Assembly (NCBI GenBank): GCA_019418225.1
Contig: DYCF01000026.1
Coordinates: forward strand, 1 to 20,828
Direction: 5' to 3'
Origin: Clostridiales bacterium
GTDB taxonomy: Bacteria; Bacillota; Clostridia; Lachnospirales; Cellulosilyticaceae
DNA length: 20,828 bases
The notes under the pieces are model-generated. The model did not search any database. It was not told the origin of the DNA and worked only from the letters and a program-made list of their open reading frames with translations. A program made the position numbers and the translations under genes. Positions 7,521 through 15,829 of the stretch are shown here, one piece after another. How positions within the stretch are numbered: the first letter of the stretch is position 1; each line of letters opens with the position of its first letter.

Positions 7521-9538
7521 TTTTCTATCCTTTCTGGATACTTTATTCTTTCGTGATACATACCTTTTAGCATTTTTGTAAAAGACTCTATAATCTTATC
7601 TATATCCGAAATATAAAGTTCACATTCATCTAATTGTCCTTCTTTAAGTTTTTGCCTTACCATCTTAGCCACTAAATCATGGATGGTAAGTTCTTCACCT
7701 ATCTTATCTTGCATAGAGCGAACTGTAGCTTCTACTACATCTGCTAACATTACAAGGGCAGCCTCCTTTGTACGTGGCCGTGGACCTGCATAGCAAAAAT
7801 CTGCTTCACAGATTTGCTGCCCGCCTTCTGCCTGTGCCTTCATATAAAAGTACTGCATACAACTTGTCCCATGATGTTGTTTAATAATGTCAATAATATA
7901 TGGTGGTAATTCATATTCCTTAGCAAGTGTCTCACCATAACTTACATGGGCAGCAATACGACTATAACTTTCGTAAGGCGTTAAATAATCATGTGGATTT
8001 TCTTTCCCTTGGTTTTCTTTGAAATAAGAACTTCCACTGAGTTTTCCAATGTCATGATAATAGCCACCAACTCTTGCCATAAGCGGATTTGCACCAATAG
8101 CATCTGCAGCTGTTTCAGCTAAGTTAGCGACTAATAAACTATGATAATACGTTCCTGTAGCCTCTAATAAGAGACGTTTTAATACAGGTTGATTTGGATT
8201 AGTGAGTTCTAAAAGTTGCATAGGTGTCATAAAATCAAAGGCTGACTCTAAAAAAGGCAAAATACCCACCACTAATACAACTGCTATGACACCCATTACA
8301 AAGGCTGCTACACATTCTGCACCTATTGTAATATTAAGTGTCGCGCCACTAAAAAGTTTAAGACTTAAATAAGTTATACATTGGATACCACCAATAAGTA
8401 CAGCATTCATAACGGTCTTGGCACGTTCTAACATATTACGCACTACAAAGATAGCTCCAATGCCTGTAATCATAAAGTAACTAATACTTACAAAATCAGA
8501 TTTTAAAATGATAGCTGTAATGAGTACAATTAAACTATGTACAAGTAGTGCAAGTTCCATCTCCATGGCAAAAGCTACTAGCATAGCCACCATACAAATA
8601 GGTAAATATACAAATGGCAATGTCTTCATTGTCCTTACCATTAAAATAGTCACTGTATAAATCATAAAAAGAAAATTATATTGTTTATAAGTCCACTTCT
8701 TATGATGAGTATGTACATAATTAAAGGCAAAAATACTACCTAAGCCTATTAAAATTATAAAACCTAAATATTGTTTATATCGCCCTGATTTCTTTGTATC
8801 CAAATAACCTACCTTTTCAAGTAATGTATAGGTTTCTTCTGTTACTTTAGTCCCTTGTTCTATGATTTTCTCACCAGCTAAAACATATACAGGTTCTACC
8901 TTTTCACGTGCTGCACGAATTGCTTCATTCGTAGCAAGTTCATCTACAACTACATTAGGTTTTAACACACTACTAATAATGTCCTGTGCAATTTTCTGTT
9001 GTGTTAAGGTAAGTGTACTTTCTTCTAGTGCTGTACGTAAACTGAGGCTATTGCTTTGATCATCCTGCGAAATCCCTTCATCAAATAACTGACTTCCCAC
9101 CTCAATACATGTTTTTTGCATATTTTCAAGACCCTGATCTGAAAGTCTAAGTAAAGTTGCATATTGTTCATTATAAAGGGCTATTGTTGCATGGTCACTT
9201 AAAATCCTCACAAGTTCATCTTCACTGCGTTCCTCTAGAGTATTTACTTTGAGGGCTTTAATATAATTAAATAATTCTTCAATATCACTAATAGCTTGTT
9301 CTTGTACTTTGCTATCTTTCTTATACTGCGTTTTAACTGATGCCTCTGCAAGGTCTCTCTTCCTATTCGTAGCAATTTCATTTTCAACTTGGAAAGGTGC
9401 TAAAATAGTTTCTTTTGCCACCTCTCCAATTTGAATTTGAATCTTCTTTGTAAAAAAGTTACCTGTAAGTACTGCAAAGAAAGTCACAAGTAAAGCAAGT
9501 GCACCAAAAATAAATACACTGTATCTTTTTTGAATCAT
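7517..9538 (-). CDS. pgpH: Cyclic-di-AMP phosphodiesterase PgpH (7TM-HD protein)
   Basis: A 673-residue membrane enzyme, equivalent to B. subtilis YqfF and Listeria PgpH, which hydrolyses c-di-AMP to pApA. Order of parts: an N-terminal membrane segment (about 8-28), an extracellular 7TMR-HDED domain (about 30-255), a seven-helix membrane block (about 258-440), and a cytoplasmic HD domain. The HD pair is H495-D496 within VGGYYHDIGKL, preceded by YYHSLLVANLAE and followed by AAHVSYG and IIKQHHGT, which supply the other metal ligands. ATG follows GAGGGGG about 8-9 nt upstream. It begins 34 nt after phoH and overlaps ybeY by 4 nt, in the standard cluster order. c-di-AMP links to potassium balance and cell-wall state. 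Confidence 0.95.
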   Translation of the reverse strand: MIQKRYSVFIFGALALLVTFFAVLTGNFFTKKIQIQIGEVAKETILAPFQVENEIATNRKRDLAEASVKTQYKKDSKVQEQAISDIEELFNYIKALKVNTLEERSEDELVRILSDHATIALYNEQYATLLRLSDQGLENMQKTCIEVGSQLFDEGISQDDQSNSLSLRTALEESTLTLTQQKIAQDIISSVLKPNVVVDELATNEAIRAAREKVEPVYVLAGEKIIEQGTKVTEETYTLLEKVGYLDTKKSGRYKQYLGFIILIGLGSIFAFNYVHTHHKKWTYKQYNFLFMIYTVTILMVRTMKTLPFVYLPICMVAMLVAFAMEMELALLVHSLIVLITAIILKSDFVSISYFMITGIGAIFVVRNMLERAKTVMNAVLIGGIQCITYLSLKLFSGATLNITIGAECVAAFVMGVIAVVLVVGILPFLESAFDFMTPMQLLELTNPNQPVLKRLLLEATGTYYHSLLVANLAETAADAIGANPLMARVGGYYHDIGKLSGSSYFKENQGKENPHDYLTPYESYSRIAAHVSYGETLAKEYELPPYIIDIIKQHHGTSCMQYFYMKAQAEGGQQICEADFCYAGPRPRTKEAALVMLADVVEATVRSMQDKIGEELTIHDLVAKMVRQKLKEGQLDECELYISDIDKIIESFTKMLKGMYHERIKYPERIEK

Positions 9539-9572
9539 CTTTTGTACCCCCTCTAGATACTACACTGCTGTG

Positions 9573-10538
9573 CTATTTTTTTTCTTCAAAAGCTTCATAA
9601 GCATCAACAATGCGTTGTACAAGAGGATGACGTACCACATCACGACGGTCAAGGAAACTAAAACCAATACCTTCTACTTTTTCTAAAACTTTAAGAGCTT
9701 CCTTTAAACCACTTTGCTTTTCATTAGGTAAGTCCACCTGTGTAAGGTCTCCCGTAATAACGGCCTTTGAACCAAAGCCAATACGTGTTAAAAACATTTT
9801 CATCTGCTGAGGCGTGGTGTTTTGTGCCTCATCTAAAACAATATACGCATTATTTAGCGTACGTCCACGCATATAAGCAAGAGGTGCTACTTCAATAAGT
9901 CCCTTTTCCATATTCTTTTCAAAGTTTTCAGGTCCCATAATTTCAAAAAGTGCATCGTATAATGGTCTTAAATAAGGATCGACTTTGCTTTGAAGATCAC
10001 CTGGTAAGAAACCTAATTTTTCCCCTGCTTCAATGGCTGGTCTAGTTAAAATAATTTTACTAACTTCATTTTTGCGAAATGCATTAACTGCCATAGCCAT
10101 AGCTAGGTATGTTTTACCTGTTCCTGCAGGACCTATCCCAAAAACAATGCTATTTTCACGCATACTTTTAACATAATCTGCCTGTCCTATTGTCTTACAC
10201 TTAATAGGTTTACCGAGTTGTGTGAGTGTAACAACTTCTTTTTCCATGCTTCCTAATTTTTTTTCTTCATTATTTTTAAGTGTTCCCATAAGATATTCCA
10301 CCTTTTGTGTATCAATTTCCTCATTTCTCTTTGCAAGACTTATAAGTTTTTCAAAAACACGTACCGCTAGCTTAACTTGTCCCTCACCCCCACTTACCTT
10401 CAGTTTATCATTACGGAGGACAACACTTACTTGTAACTCTTTTTCAATTAATAAAAGATGTGCATCAAACTGACCAAATACAGCAGACATATCACAGTTT
10501 TGTACTTCTAATTCTTTTTCAAATTTACTCATTGGCAT
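9573..10538 (-). CDS. phoH: PhoH-like ATPase
   Basis: A 321-residue cytoplasmic P-loop ATPase of the PhoH (YbeZ) family. Walker A GPAGTGKT is at 136-143 and Walker B IVLDEAQN has D236/E237. TRPAIEAGEKLGFLPGD and the later TGDLTQVDLP segment are helicase superfamily 1-like motifs of this family. An N-terminal region (about 1-100) resembles the RNA-binding KH-like part. It is linked by conserved gene order to YbeY and RNA metabolism, but its exact reaction is not settled. Two starts are possible: ATG at 10538 (3-4 nt from GGAG) or ATG at 10532 (9 nt from GGAG, more usual spacing). Either overlaps the end of yqfD. Confidence 0.94.
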   Translation of the reverse strand: MPMSKFEKELEVQNCDMSAVFGQFDAHLLLIEKELQVSVVLRNDKLKVSGGEGQVKLAVRVFEKLISLAKRNEEIDTQKVEYLMGTLKNNEEKKLGSMEKEVVTLTQLGKPIKCKTIGQADYVKSMRENSIVFGIGPAGTGKTYLAMAMAVNAFRKNEVSKIILTRPAIEAGEKLGFLPGDLQSKVDPYLRPLYDALFEIMGPENFEKNMEKGLIEVAPLAYMRGRTLNNAYIVLDEAQNTTPQQMKMFLTRIGFGSKAVITGDLTQVDLPNEKQSGLKEALKVLEKVEGIGFSFLDRRDVVRHPLVQRIVDAYEAFEEKK

Positions 10539-11757
10539 TTTCTCCTTCGCTAGATCCTTCTGGTTGCACCAGAGGTGTTGCTTTTACTTTATAACCTATT
10601 TCTTCTTCTGCCATAACATGGAGCACTCCAGTTACACCCTCCTGGGTTTCTTTAAAGAAGACTTCTCTTTTTAAAACGTTGGCATTATCTGACAAGCTAC
10701 CACGTAAGTCTTCCCAAAGCTGACTTAAAAGCATATCTTTTGCTTCTTCCACAGTTAAAGTTTTATAGTCTGGGGTATACCCTACTCGGGTTTGTACCTC
10801 ATAAGCAAATGGTAGTGGAAAAAGCTTAGTAATATGTAATTGATGAAGTGTCACTTGCGTATCATAGTCTTGAGATCTAATTTTTTGATTCCAAAGCGTA
10901 AAAGAATGATTAAATAACTTCAAACTATACTTCTTACTCACTTCATCGGTATAATTCTTCTTTACCTGAGTGAAATTGACTTCACCTTTTGCACTGTAAA
11001 CCGTCTTTCCTATAACTTTTGCCTTTGAATCTGTTGCATAAATAGATTCTGATTCTGCACCTAGTGGCATTTGCCCTGAGACTAAAACTTCCCCTTTCTT
11101 TACAATATCCCCCTTTTTTACTTTTGGCATACCTTTATAAACAGCAATAGAAGTTACAAGTGCATCTCTTTTTGCTACAATATCTGTTACCTTTCCTGTT
11201 GGAATCACCATGTCTGGCGGTGGAACAGTCTCTGCAACTTGTACAACAAGTCTAGTACCTTCAAATTTCATCGCTGTCCAAACAATATCTGGATAAGTTT
11301 TTACTAAATAAGCCTCTGCCTCTCTAAGGTCTAAGCTATTTTTCCATTTTCCTACACCATAACCTTGTTCCTCTAGAGAATTTATAATATCCATACTGTT
11401 TAAACGACTAGCACCCTCCACATCTACAAGCCATACAAAAGAAGAGAGACACCATAGCATGATGACAAATAAGCCAAGTCCTATGGGCATGAGTTTACGT
11501 CTTTTATAACGATGCATTGTAAAGGGCATACCATATTTTTTTATAATCTTCACTCTGCAGCGTGCTTTTTTAACAATAGGCTTTAAGGCTTTAAAATCTT
11601 TTGCCATTATTTTAAACTGAATCCTATCACCTATAGCACGTACATCCCATACTTCAATTTCCCTATTTACGGTTAAATTCATAAATCGTTCAAGTGCAAA
11701 TCCACTTACCTCCACTATAACATATCCATGTAAATAATGCCATAATGTTAAAAACAA
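10525..11757 (-). CDS. yqfD: Sporulation protein YqfD
   Basis: A 410-residue membrane protein of the YqfD/stage IV sporulation family. It has an N-terminal domain of about 90 residues (HGYVIVEVSGFALERFMN), a basic stretch, one membrane helix (about 92-113), then a large extracytoplasmic domain with an FtsQ/POTRA-like start (VEGASRLNSMDIINSL), a barrel-like segment (KVKKGDIVKKGEVLVSG) and a C-terminal part. In B. subtilis the gene belongs to the mother-cell sporulation programme. The frame extends to a GTG at 11766, but that GTG overlaps AAGGAGG. The TTG at 11757, 8 nt from AAGGAGG, is the better start and agrees with the usual YqfD N-terminus. It is tightly placed between yqfC and phoH. Confidence 0.9.
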   Translation of the reverse strand: MFLTLWHYLHGYVIVEVSGFALERFMNLTVNREIEVWDVRAIGDRIQFKIMAKDFKALKPIVKKARCRVKIIKKYGMPFTMHRYKRRKLMPIGLGLFVIMLWCLSSFVWLVDVEGASRLNSMDIINSLEEQGYGVGKWKNSLDLREAEAYLVKTYPDIVWTAMKFEGTRLVVQVAETVPPPDMVIPTGKVTDIVAKRDALVTSIAVYKGMPKVKKGDIVKKGEVLVSGQMPLGAESESIYATDSKAKVIGKTVYSAKGEVNFTQVKKNYTDEVSKKYSLKLFNHSFTLWNQKIRSQDYDTQVTLHQLHITKLFPLPFAYEVQTRVGYTPDYKTLTVEEAKDMLLSQLWEDLRGSLSDNANVLKREVFFKETQEGVTGVLHVMAEEEIGYKVKATPLVQPEGSSEGENANE

Positions 11758-11770
11758 AGTCGCCACCTCC

Positions 11771-12073
11771 TTAAATAAATAAAATTTGTTTAATTTGCCC
11801 TCTAATTGTAATGACCTCAGCTGTCATACTTCTGGCTTCTAAATCTTGCCCCTCTATAGTAAGCGGACCTACTTTAGTATTTAAACGAATACGAGATTGT
11901 GTATATTCAAGTAGCCCTGCAAAATTTTCTACACTAATTTCTGTATTGCCCACCAAGGTAATATTAGGTACATCCATTACAACTTCCTGTGGCAATTCTA
12001 GTGCTAAGCTGATTTGTTCTCTTAAAGATTTCTTAGCACCTTCTTTAAGCTTCTTTTTTGATTTCATATTCAT
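11771..12073 (-). CDS. yqfC: Sporulation protein YqfC (YabP/YqfC family)
   Basis: A 100-residue protein. After a basic N-terminus (MNMKSKKKLKEG) come the family-typical LALELPQEVVMDVPNITLVGNTEISVENF and a repetitive beta pattern ending IRGQIKQILFI. The YabP/YqfC family is tied to spore formation. Position directly upstream of yqfD is conserved across spore formers, which supports the call and implies the organism can sporulate. GTG at 12079 is in frame but sits next to AAGGGG; ATG at 12073 has workable 5-nt spacing, and ATG at 12067 is another option. It is the first gene of the housekeeping cluster in this window and follows the terminator of the transporter operon. Confidence 0.9.
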   Translation of the reverse strand: MNMKSKKKLKEGAKKSLREQISLALELPQEVVMDVPNITLVGNTEISVENFAGLLEYTQSRIRLNTKVGPLTIEGQDLEARSMTAEVITIRGQIKQILFI

Positions 12074-12135
12074 ACTCACCCCTTATATACTATCTTATGC
12101 AAAAGCTAGGACATGTAGACTATAAAAGGTTGTAT

Positions 12136-12163
12136 TTTATATTACCCGATTATGGTGCATCAA
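12136..12163 (-). promoter_or_regulatory. Weak promoter candidate upstream of yqfC
   Basis: On the minus strand TTGATG (12158-12163, 4 of 6) and TATAAA (12136-12141, 5 of 6) are 16 nt apart, giving a leader of about 56 nt before yqfC. The region between the terminator and yqfC must hold a promoter for the cluster, and this is the best sigma-A-like match I find. Confidence 0.35.
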
Positions 12164-12165
12164 CG

Positions 12166-12212
12166 TATAAATTAAAAGAACCTACCACGGTTCTAACTTT
12201 GTGGTAGGTTCT
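12166..12212 (-). terminator. Rho-independent terminator of the lplB-lplC-binding protein operon
   Basis: AGAACCTACCAC (12177-12188) pairs perfectly over 12 bp with 12201-12212 around a 12-nt loop. On the minus strand TTTTAATTTAT follows. It starts 14 nt after the binding protein stop. The loop holds a second copy of AGAACC on the transcript, which could form a shorter competing hairpin with the 3' arm. Confidence 0.85.
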
Positions 12213-12226
12213 ACTTTCACTAAAGA

Positions 12227-13780
12227 TTATTTATTTTTTGTAGCTGCAACCCATGCATCTAATTGAGCTTGTTTTTCTTGGATAATTGTATCAGAACCTG
12301 CTGCTTTCATAGCTTCGATAGCAACTGGTAGCATTTCTTCTGGGTCAAGTTTACCTGTTTCAAGTCCTGGTACATATTGTTTCCAAACGTTAGCACATTG
12401 TGCAATTTCTGTTTGTACATTATCTGTGTTAAATACGAAACCAAGTGTTTGTGTTGGTTTTGCTTCTTCATTGAACGCTTCGAATTTATCCCATTTTTCT
12501 GGATCTTCAGATTCCCATAAGTAGTTAAGGAATTGATTACCAAATGCCCAACCTAAAGATAAGTTGTATTTATTTTGATTTGCACCTGCTTTAATAACAT
12601 TGTCAGATACTTTATCATAGTGTTCTCCCTCAATACCAAAGTTGATTAAGTTATTGAAGTATGGATCTGTATTGAAGAGTTCAAGTACTTGAAGTGCTAC
12701 ATCTGGATGTTTAGATGTAGAAGAAATAGCTTGCATTGAACCTGTTGTTTCACGATTTGACATAACTGGATCTGTAATATTAATTTGAATATATTCTTGA
12801 CCCATTGAAGCGCCCTCTTCAACATCTTTTCCTGGTTTTAAAGAACGTGTTGCACAGAACATTTTGCCTGCTTTTTGATCTTGTGTGTAATCTGTAATTG
12901 TATCAGCATCCTCTTTAATATAGCCTGCTTGATAGAATTTATGCATTAATGTAAAGAACTCTTTTGATTCTGGTGCTTCTAATTCATTGAATACCTTATA
13001 GTCTGTTGTATCATTTGTTACAACACCTGGGTAATTTTCACCACCGATTCTATCGAAGTCAAGTAGTCTATATGCTGATTCACCTTGAAGTGATTCAAAA
13101 GCATAAATACTTGGTTCATTGTCTTTAATTGTTTGGAAGAATGGTTCCATATCAGCTAAAGATTTAACATTTGAGAAGTCCATCTTATATTTATCTGCAT
13201 ATTGTTTAAGTACTAAGAATCCCCATTGGTGAGCTTTTTCTTTATTTGCTGGAATTGCGTAGTTAATACCATCAATTTGAGAACCAGCTAAGAAATCCTC
13301 ACCAAGTAATTCTTTTGTTTTTGGTGCATAAGTTTCAAGCATTTTTTGATCATCATTTAATGGTACATAAGCACCTTTACGAGCTTGTGTGAAGTAATCA
13401 TTACACCAGTTACATGTGAAACAGATATCAAATTCTTCACCTGAAGAAATAGCTGTTTGTAATTTATCTGGGTATGTACCAAAATCATACATTTCAATTT
13501 TAAGATTAGCTGGAATACCTTTTTCTTCAAGGTATTTATTAGCAGCTTCAAGTACTTTAGGCATATCTTCTGGTGTAGATGCACCAGCTGCATACCAAAG
13601 AATATCAACTTTTTGTGTAGATGCAGGTGCTTCTGAAGCATCTGCTGTTGTACTTTCGCTTGGAGAAGCACTTGTTTCTGATCCAGTTGCTGCGCTACCG
13701 CCGCCGCATCCTGTTAATGCCATACTTGCAAGACAAAGTGTACCTGCGACAATTGTAAGACCTTTTTTGAATAATTTCAT
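12227..13780 (-). CDS. Extracellular carbohydrate-type ABC transporter binding lipoprotein (LplA-like)
   Basis: A 517-residue binding lipoprotein. The signal peptide ends in lipobox LTGC with lipidated Cys25, then a Gly/Ser/Ala/Thr linker to about residue 55. The mature domain opens VDILWYAAGASTPEDMP and resembles the large LplA/YtcQ-type binding proteins with a C-terminal DUF3502-like helical tail (SDTIIQEKQAQLDAW). It would capture a saccharide for the LplB/LplC permeases directly upstream. Residues 120-126 form an unusual CxxCxxC run (ICFTCNWCND); other Cys are scattered later. A very strong ribosome binding site (AGGAGG, 8 nt from ATG) and an AT-rich hairpin upstream suggest higher output than the permeases. 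A terminator follows. Substrate cannot be read from the sequence. Confidence 0.9.
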   Translation of the reverse strand: MKLFKKGLTIVAGTLCLASMALTGCGGGSAATGSETSASPSESTTADASEAPASTQKVDILWYAAGASTPEDMPKVLEAANKYLEEKGIPANLKIEMYDFGTYPDKLQTAISSGEEFDICFTCNWCNDYFTQARKGAYVPLNDDQKMLETYAPKTKELLGEDFLAGSQIDGINYAIPANKEKAHQWGFLVLKQYADKYKMDFSNVKSLADMEPFFQTIKDNEPSIYAFESLQGESAYRLLDFDRIGGENYPGVVTNDTTDYKVFNELEAPESKEFFTLMHKFYQAGYIKEDADTITDYTQDQKAGKMFCATRSLKPGKDVEEGASMGQEYIQINITDPVMSNRETTGSMQAISSTSKHPDVALQVLELFNTDPYFNNLINFGIEGEHYDKVSDNVIKAGANQNKYNLSLGWAFGNQFLNYLWESEDPEKWDKFEAFNEEAKPTQTLGFVFNTDNVQTEIAQCANVWKQYVPGLETGKLDPEEMLPVAIEAMKAAGSDTIIQEKQAQLDAWVAATKNK

Positions 13781-13795
13781 TATAATCTCCTCCTA

Positions 13796-13814
13796 AAAAT
13801 TTAAATTAAATTTT
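13796..13814 (-). repeat. AT-only hairpin just upstream of the binding protein ribosome binding site
   Basis: AAAATTTAA and TTAAATTTT flank a single base, giving a perfect 9-bp inverted repeat. It lies in the 75-nt gap between lplC and the binding protein gene, directly before AGGAGG. It may be an RNA processing or stabilising hairpin that favours the 3' cistron; being only A and T, it is thermodynamically weak and could be chance. Confidence 0.35.
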
Positions 13815-13855
13815 AAAATAAAACTCTTAAAAATAACTTATGTATATCAAACCAA

Positions 13856-14776
13856 TTATTCTTTTGTTGCACCCAGTGTAATACCTTTTTCAAAGTATTT
13901 TTGGAAAAATGGATAAGCAAGAACAATTGGTCCAATAGCGATAATAGCCATCGCCATACGTGCTGTTTCTGATGGGATATTCTTAATATCAATCGTTGCA
14001 CCTGCTGAAGATGCAGTAATTAAACTGGCAATCTTAGATTGCATTTGATACATTAAATACTGTAAATTGTATTTATCAGGGCTTGTAATATACAATAATG
14101 GGAAATACCAGTCATTCCAGTATAGCAACATACTAAACATCAAGACTGTTGCAAGTGCCGGTTTAGCAAGTGGCATTACAATTCTAAAGAAAGTATAATA
14201 CTCACCAGCACCATCAATCTGTGCAGCCTCAATTAAGCTCTTAGGTACATTTGTTTTAAAGAATGTACGAATAATCATTACATAGAAGGCACTGAATAAC
14301 TGCGCTAATATAAGTGCTAGAATACGATCTTTAAGACCAAGTACTTTAACAAAAACCATATATGTAGGAACAAGTCCACCTGAGAATAACATGGTAATAA
14401 CACAAATGACATTAAATGCACTTCTGTACTTAAAATCATCTCTTGAAAGTGGATAAGCATATAACGCCATAATGATAAGTCCTACAAGGCCACCCACAAG
14501 TGTCGTAAAAATAGATACCCCATATGCTTTTACAACAGTCATAATATTTTCAAATATATATGTATAGGCTGTGAGGCTAAACTTTGCTGGGAAAATACTA
14601 TAACCCTTTTCAATAATTGTCATTTCATCTGTAAATGAAACCATTAATACTAAGATCAGAGGGTAAATACATATGATGGCAATAATCACAAATAAAATGT
14701 TTAATAAAATATTTGTTCCTTTTGAAATTTGTGTGCCGCTTGATGCAGCACCAACTGCTTCTGCTTGTTTTTTCAA
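13856..14776 (-). CDS. lplC: Carbohydrate ABC transporter permease (LplC/YtcP type, CUT1)
   Basis: A 306-residue inner-membrane permease with six predicted helices, the first at about 23-46. The cytoplasmic EAA loop that docks the ATPase is EAAQIDGA at 183-190, followed by the FRIVMPLAKPALAT segment usual for this family. It pairs with LplB to form the channel. The frame stays open to 14818 and beyond into lplB, but no ribosome binding site supports that start. TTG at 14776 follows GGAGGAGGAG by 6 nt, 16 nt after the lplB stop, and gives the expected short basic N-terminus (MKKQAEAVG). I therefore take TTG as the start. The symbol follows the closest characterised family name; the solute is unknown. 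Confidence 0.92.
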   Translation of the reverse strand: MKKQAEAVGAASSGTQISKGTNILLNILFVIIAIICIYPLILVLMVSFTDEMTIIEKGYSIFPAKFSLTAYTYIFENIMTVVKAYGVSIFTTLVGGLVGLIIMALYAYPLSRDDFKYRSAFNVICVITMLFSGGLVPTYMVFVKVLGLKDRILALILAQLFSAFYVMIIRTFFKTNVPKSLIEAAQIDGAGEYYTFFRIVMPLAKPALATVLMFSMLLYWNDWYFPLLYITSPDKYNLQYLMYQMQSKIASLITASSAGATIDIKNIPSETARMAMAIIAIGPIVLAYPFFQKYFEKGITLGATKE

Positions 14777-14792
14777 TGTATACTCCTCCTCC

Positions 14793-15752
14793 CTAGATAA
14801 TTGCACTATCTGGATCAAATTTTCTTACAATAGCATTAAAGGTTAAAATAACGACTAAACCTAAAATTGCTTGATAGAAGCCTGCAGCTGCAGATAAACC
14901 AATATTACCTGTAGCAGTAAATGCACGGTAAACGTATGTATCAATTGTATTCGTTACATCTTGAAGAACACCAGTATTTCTTGGAACTGTGTAGAAAAGC
15001 CCCATATCCGTGTAGAACATTCTTCCTAAGCGAAGAAGTACCAATACAATTGCAAGTGGTACTAGACTTGGTATGGTAATATACCATATTTGTTGAAGCC
15101 TAGATGCGCCATCAACAGATGCAGCTTCGAAAAGTTCTTGATTAACACCACATACTGCTGATAAATAAACAATAGTATCATATCCTGTCCATTTCCACGT
15201 ATTTACAATGACTAAAATCAGTGGCCATGCATCAGGTTTGGAATACCATGAGACCTTTTCTCCTCCGAACATTTGGATAATTCTATTAAGTGCACCATAG
15301 TCATTACTTAATAAACCAAATACAACATAACTAATAACTACCCAAGAAAGGAAGTAAGGAATAAAGAATAAACTTTGATAAACCTTTGCTGCTTTCTTAT
15401 TACGAAGTTCATTTAAACAGATTGCCATGAATACTGGTAGAATAAGACCAATAATAATGAAAACAACATTGTATCCAATAGTATTACGTGTAATCTTCCA
15501 AGCGGCATTGGATTTAAACAAGTATTCGAAGTTCTTTAGACCATTCCACCCCGATCCAAATAACTTCTGAACAGTGTCCATCTTTCTGAAGGCGAACACC
15601 AGTCCAAACATGGGCAAGTAGTTATTTAAGAGCATAACGATTAGCCCAGGCACTAACATAGAAATTAGTGTTAAGTTTTTCTTACTAGCTATACTATTTT
15701 TTACTGTCTGTGTTTTAGCAACTTCAATTTTCGTATTTGATTTGCTACTCAT
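14793..15752 (-). CDS. lplB: Carbohydrate ABC transporter permease (LplB/YtcP-partner type, CUT1)
   Basis: A 319-residue inner-membrane permease. After a polar N-terminus (about 1-27) come six hydrophobic segments, the first being LTLISMLVPGLIVMLL (27-42). The LplB-like NNYLPMFGLVFAF segment follows. The EAA loop is EAASVDGASRLQQIW at 209-223. The frame can begin at GTG 15761, but that GTG lies inside the ribosome binding site (GGAGAGGTG); ATG at 15752 has 8-nt spacing and is chosen. First gene of the transporter operon, behind its own promoter candidate and separated from the regulator gene by a terminator. No ATPase gene is present, as is common for LplABC-type loci that share an MsmX-like ATPase. 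Confidence 0.93.
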   Translation of the reverse strand: MSSKSNTKIEVAKTQTVKNSIASKKNLTLISMLVPGLIVMLLNNYLPMFGLVFAFRKMDTVQKLFGSGWNGLKNFEYLFKSNAAWKITRNTIGYNVVFIIIGLILPVFMAICLNELRNKKAAKVYQSLFFIPYFLSWVVISYVVFGLLSNDYGALNRIIQMFGGEKVSWYSKPDAWPLILVIVNTWKWTGYDTIVYLSAVCGVNQELFEAASVDGASRLQQIWYITIPSLVPLAIVLVLLRLGRMFYTDMGLFYTVPRNTGVLQDVTNTIDTYVYRAFTATGNIGLSAAAGFYQAILGLVVILTFNAIVRKFDPDSAII

Positions 15753-15800
15753 TCGCTTCACCTCTCCTCGGTATTATCTTATAACTTTTGCCTATTTTTA

Positions 15801-15828
15801 TTAATAGAATATGTTGTCTTTTTGTGAA
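15801..15828 (-). promoter_or_regulatory. Promoter candidate of the transporter operon
   Basis: On the minus strand TTCACA (15823-15828, 5 of 6) and TATTAA (15801-15806, 4 of 6) are 16 nt apart. The predicted start near 15794 leaves a leader of about 41 nt before lplB. The imperfect boxes fit an activator-dependent promoter. An 18-bp dyad abuts the -35 box on its upstream side. Confidence 0.45.
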
Positions 15829-15829
15829 T

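Noticed and set aside
8862..9059. Plus-strand open frame of 65 codons
   Set aside because: It is antisense within pgpH, with low-complexity translation and no ribosome binding site. The same applies to the other plus-strand frames at 6851-7033, 10222-10473, 11811-12125 and 13416-13796.
12092..12120. Possible sigma-E sporulation promoter before yqfC (minus-strand GTCTACAT, 13-nt spacer, CATAAGAT)
   Set aside because: The -35 half matches the consensus poorly and the predicted start would fall at the ribosome binding site, leaving almost no leader.
12307..12543. Minus-strand short frames at 12307-12543, 13357-13671 and 13813-14001
   Set aside because: They are out-of-frame readings of, or overlap heavily with, the binding protein and lplC genes, and have Gln/Leu/Lys-rich nonsense-like translations.
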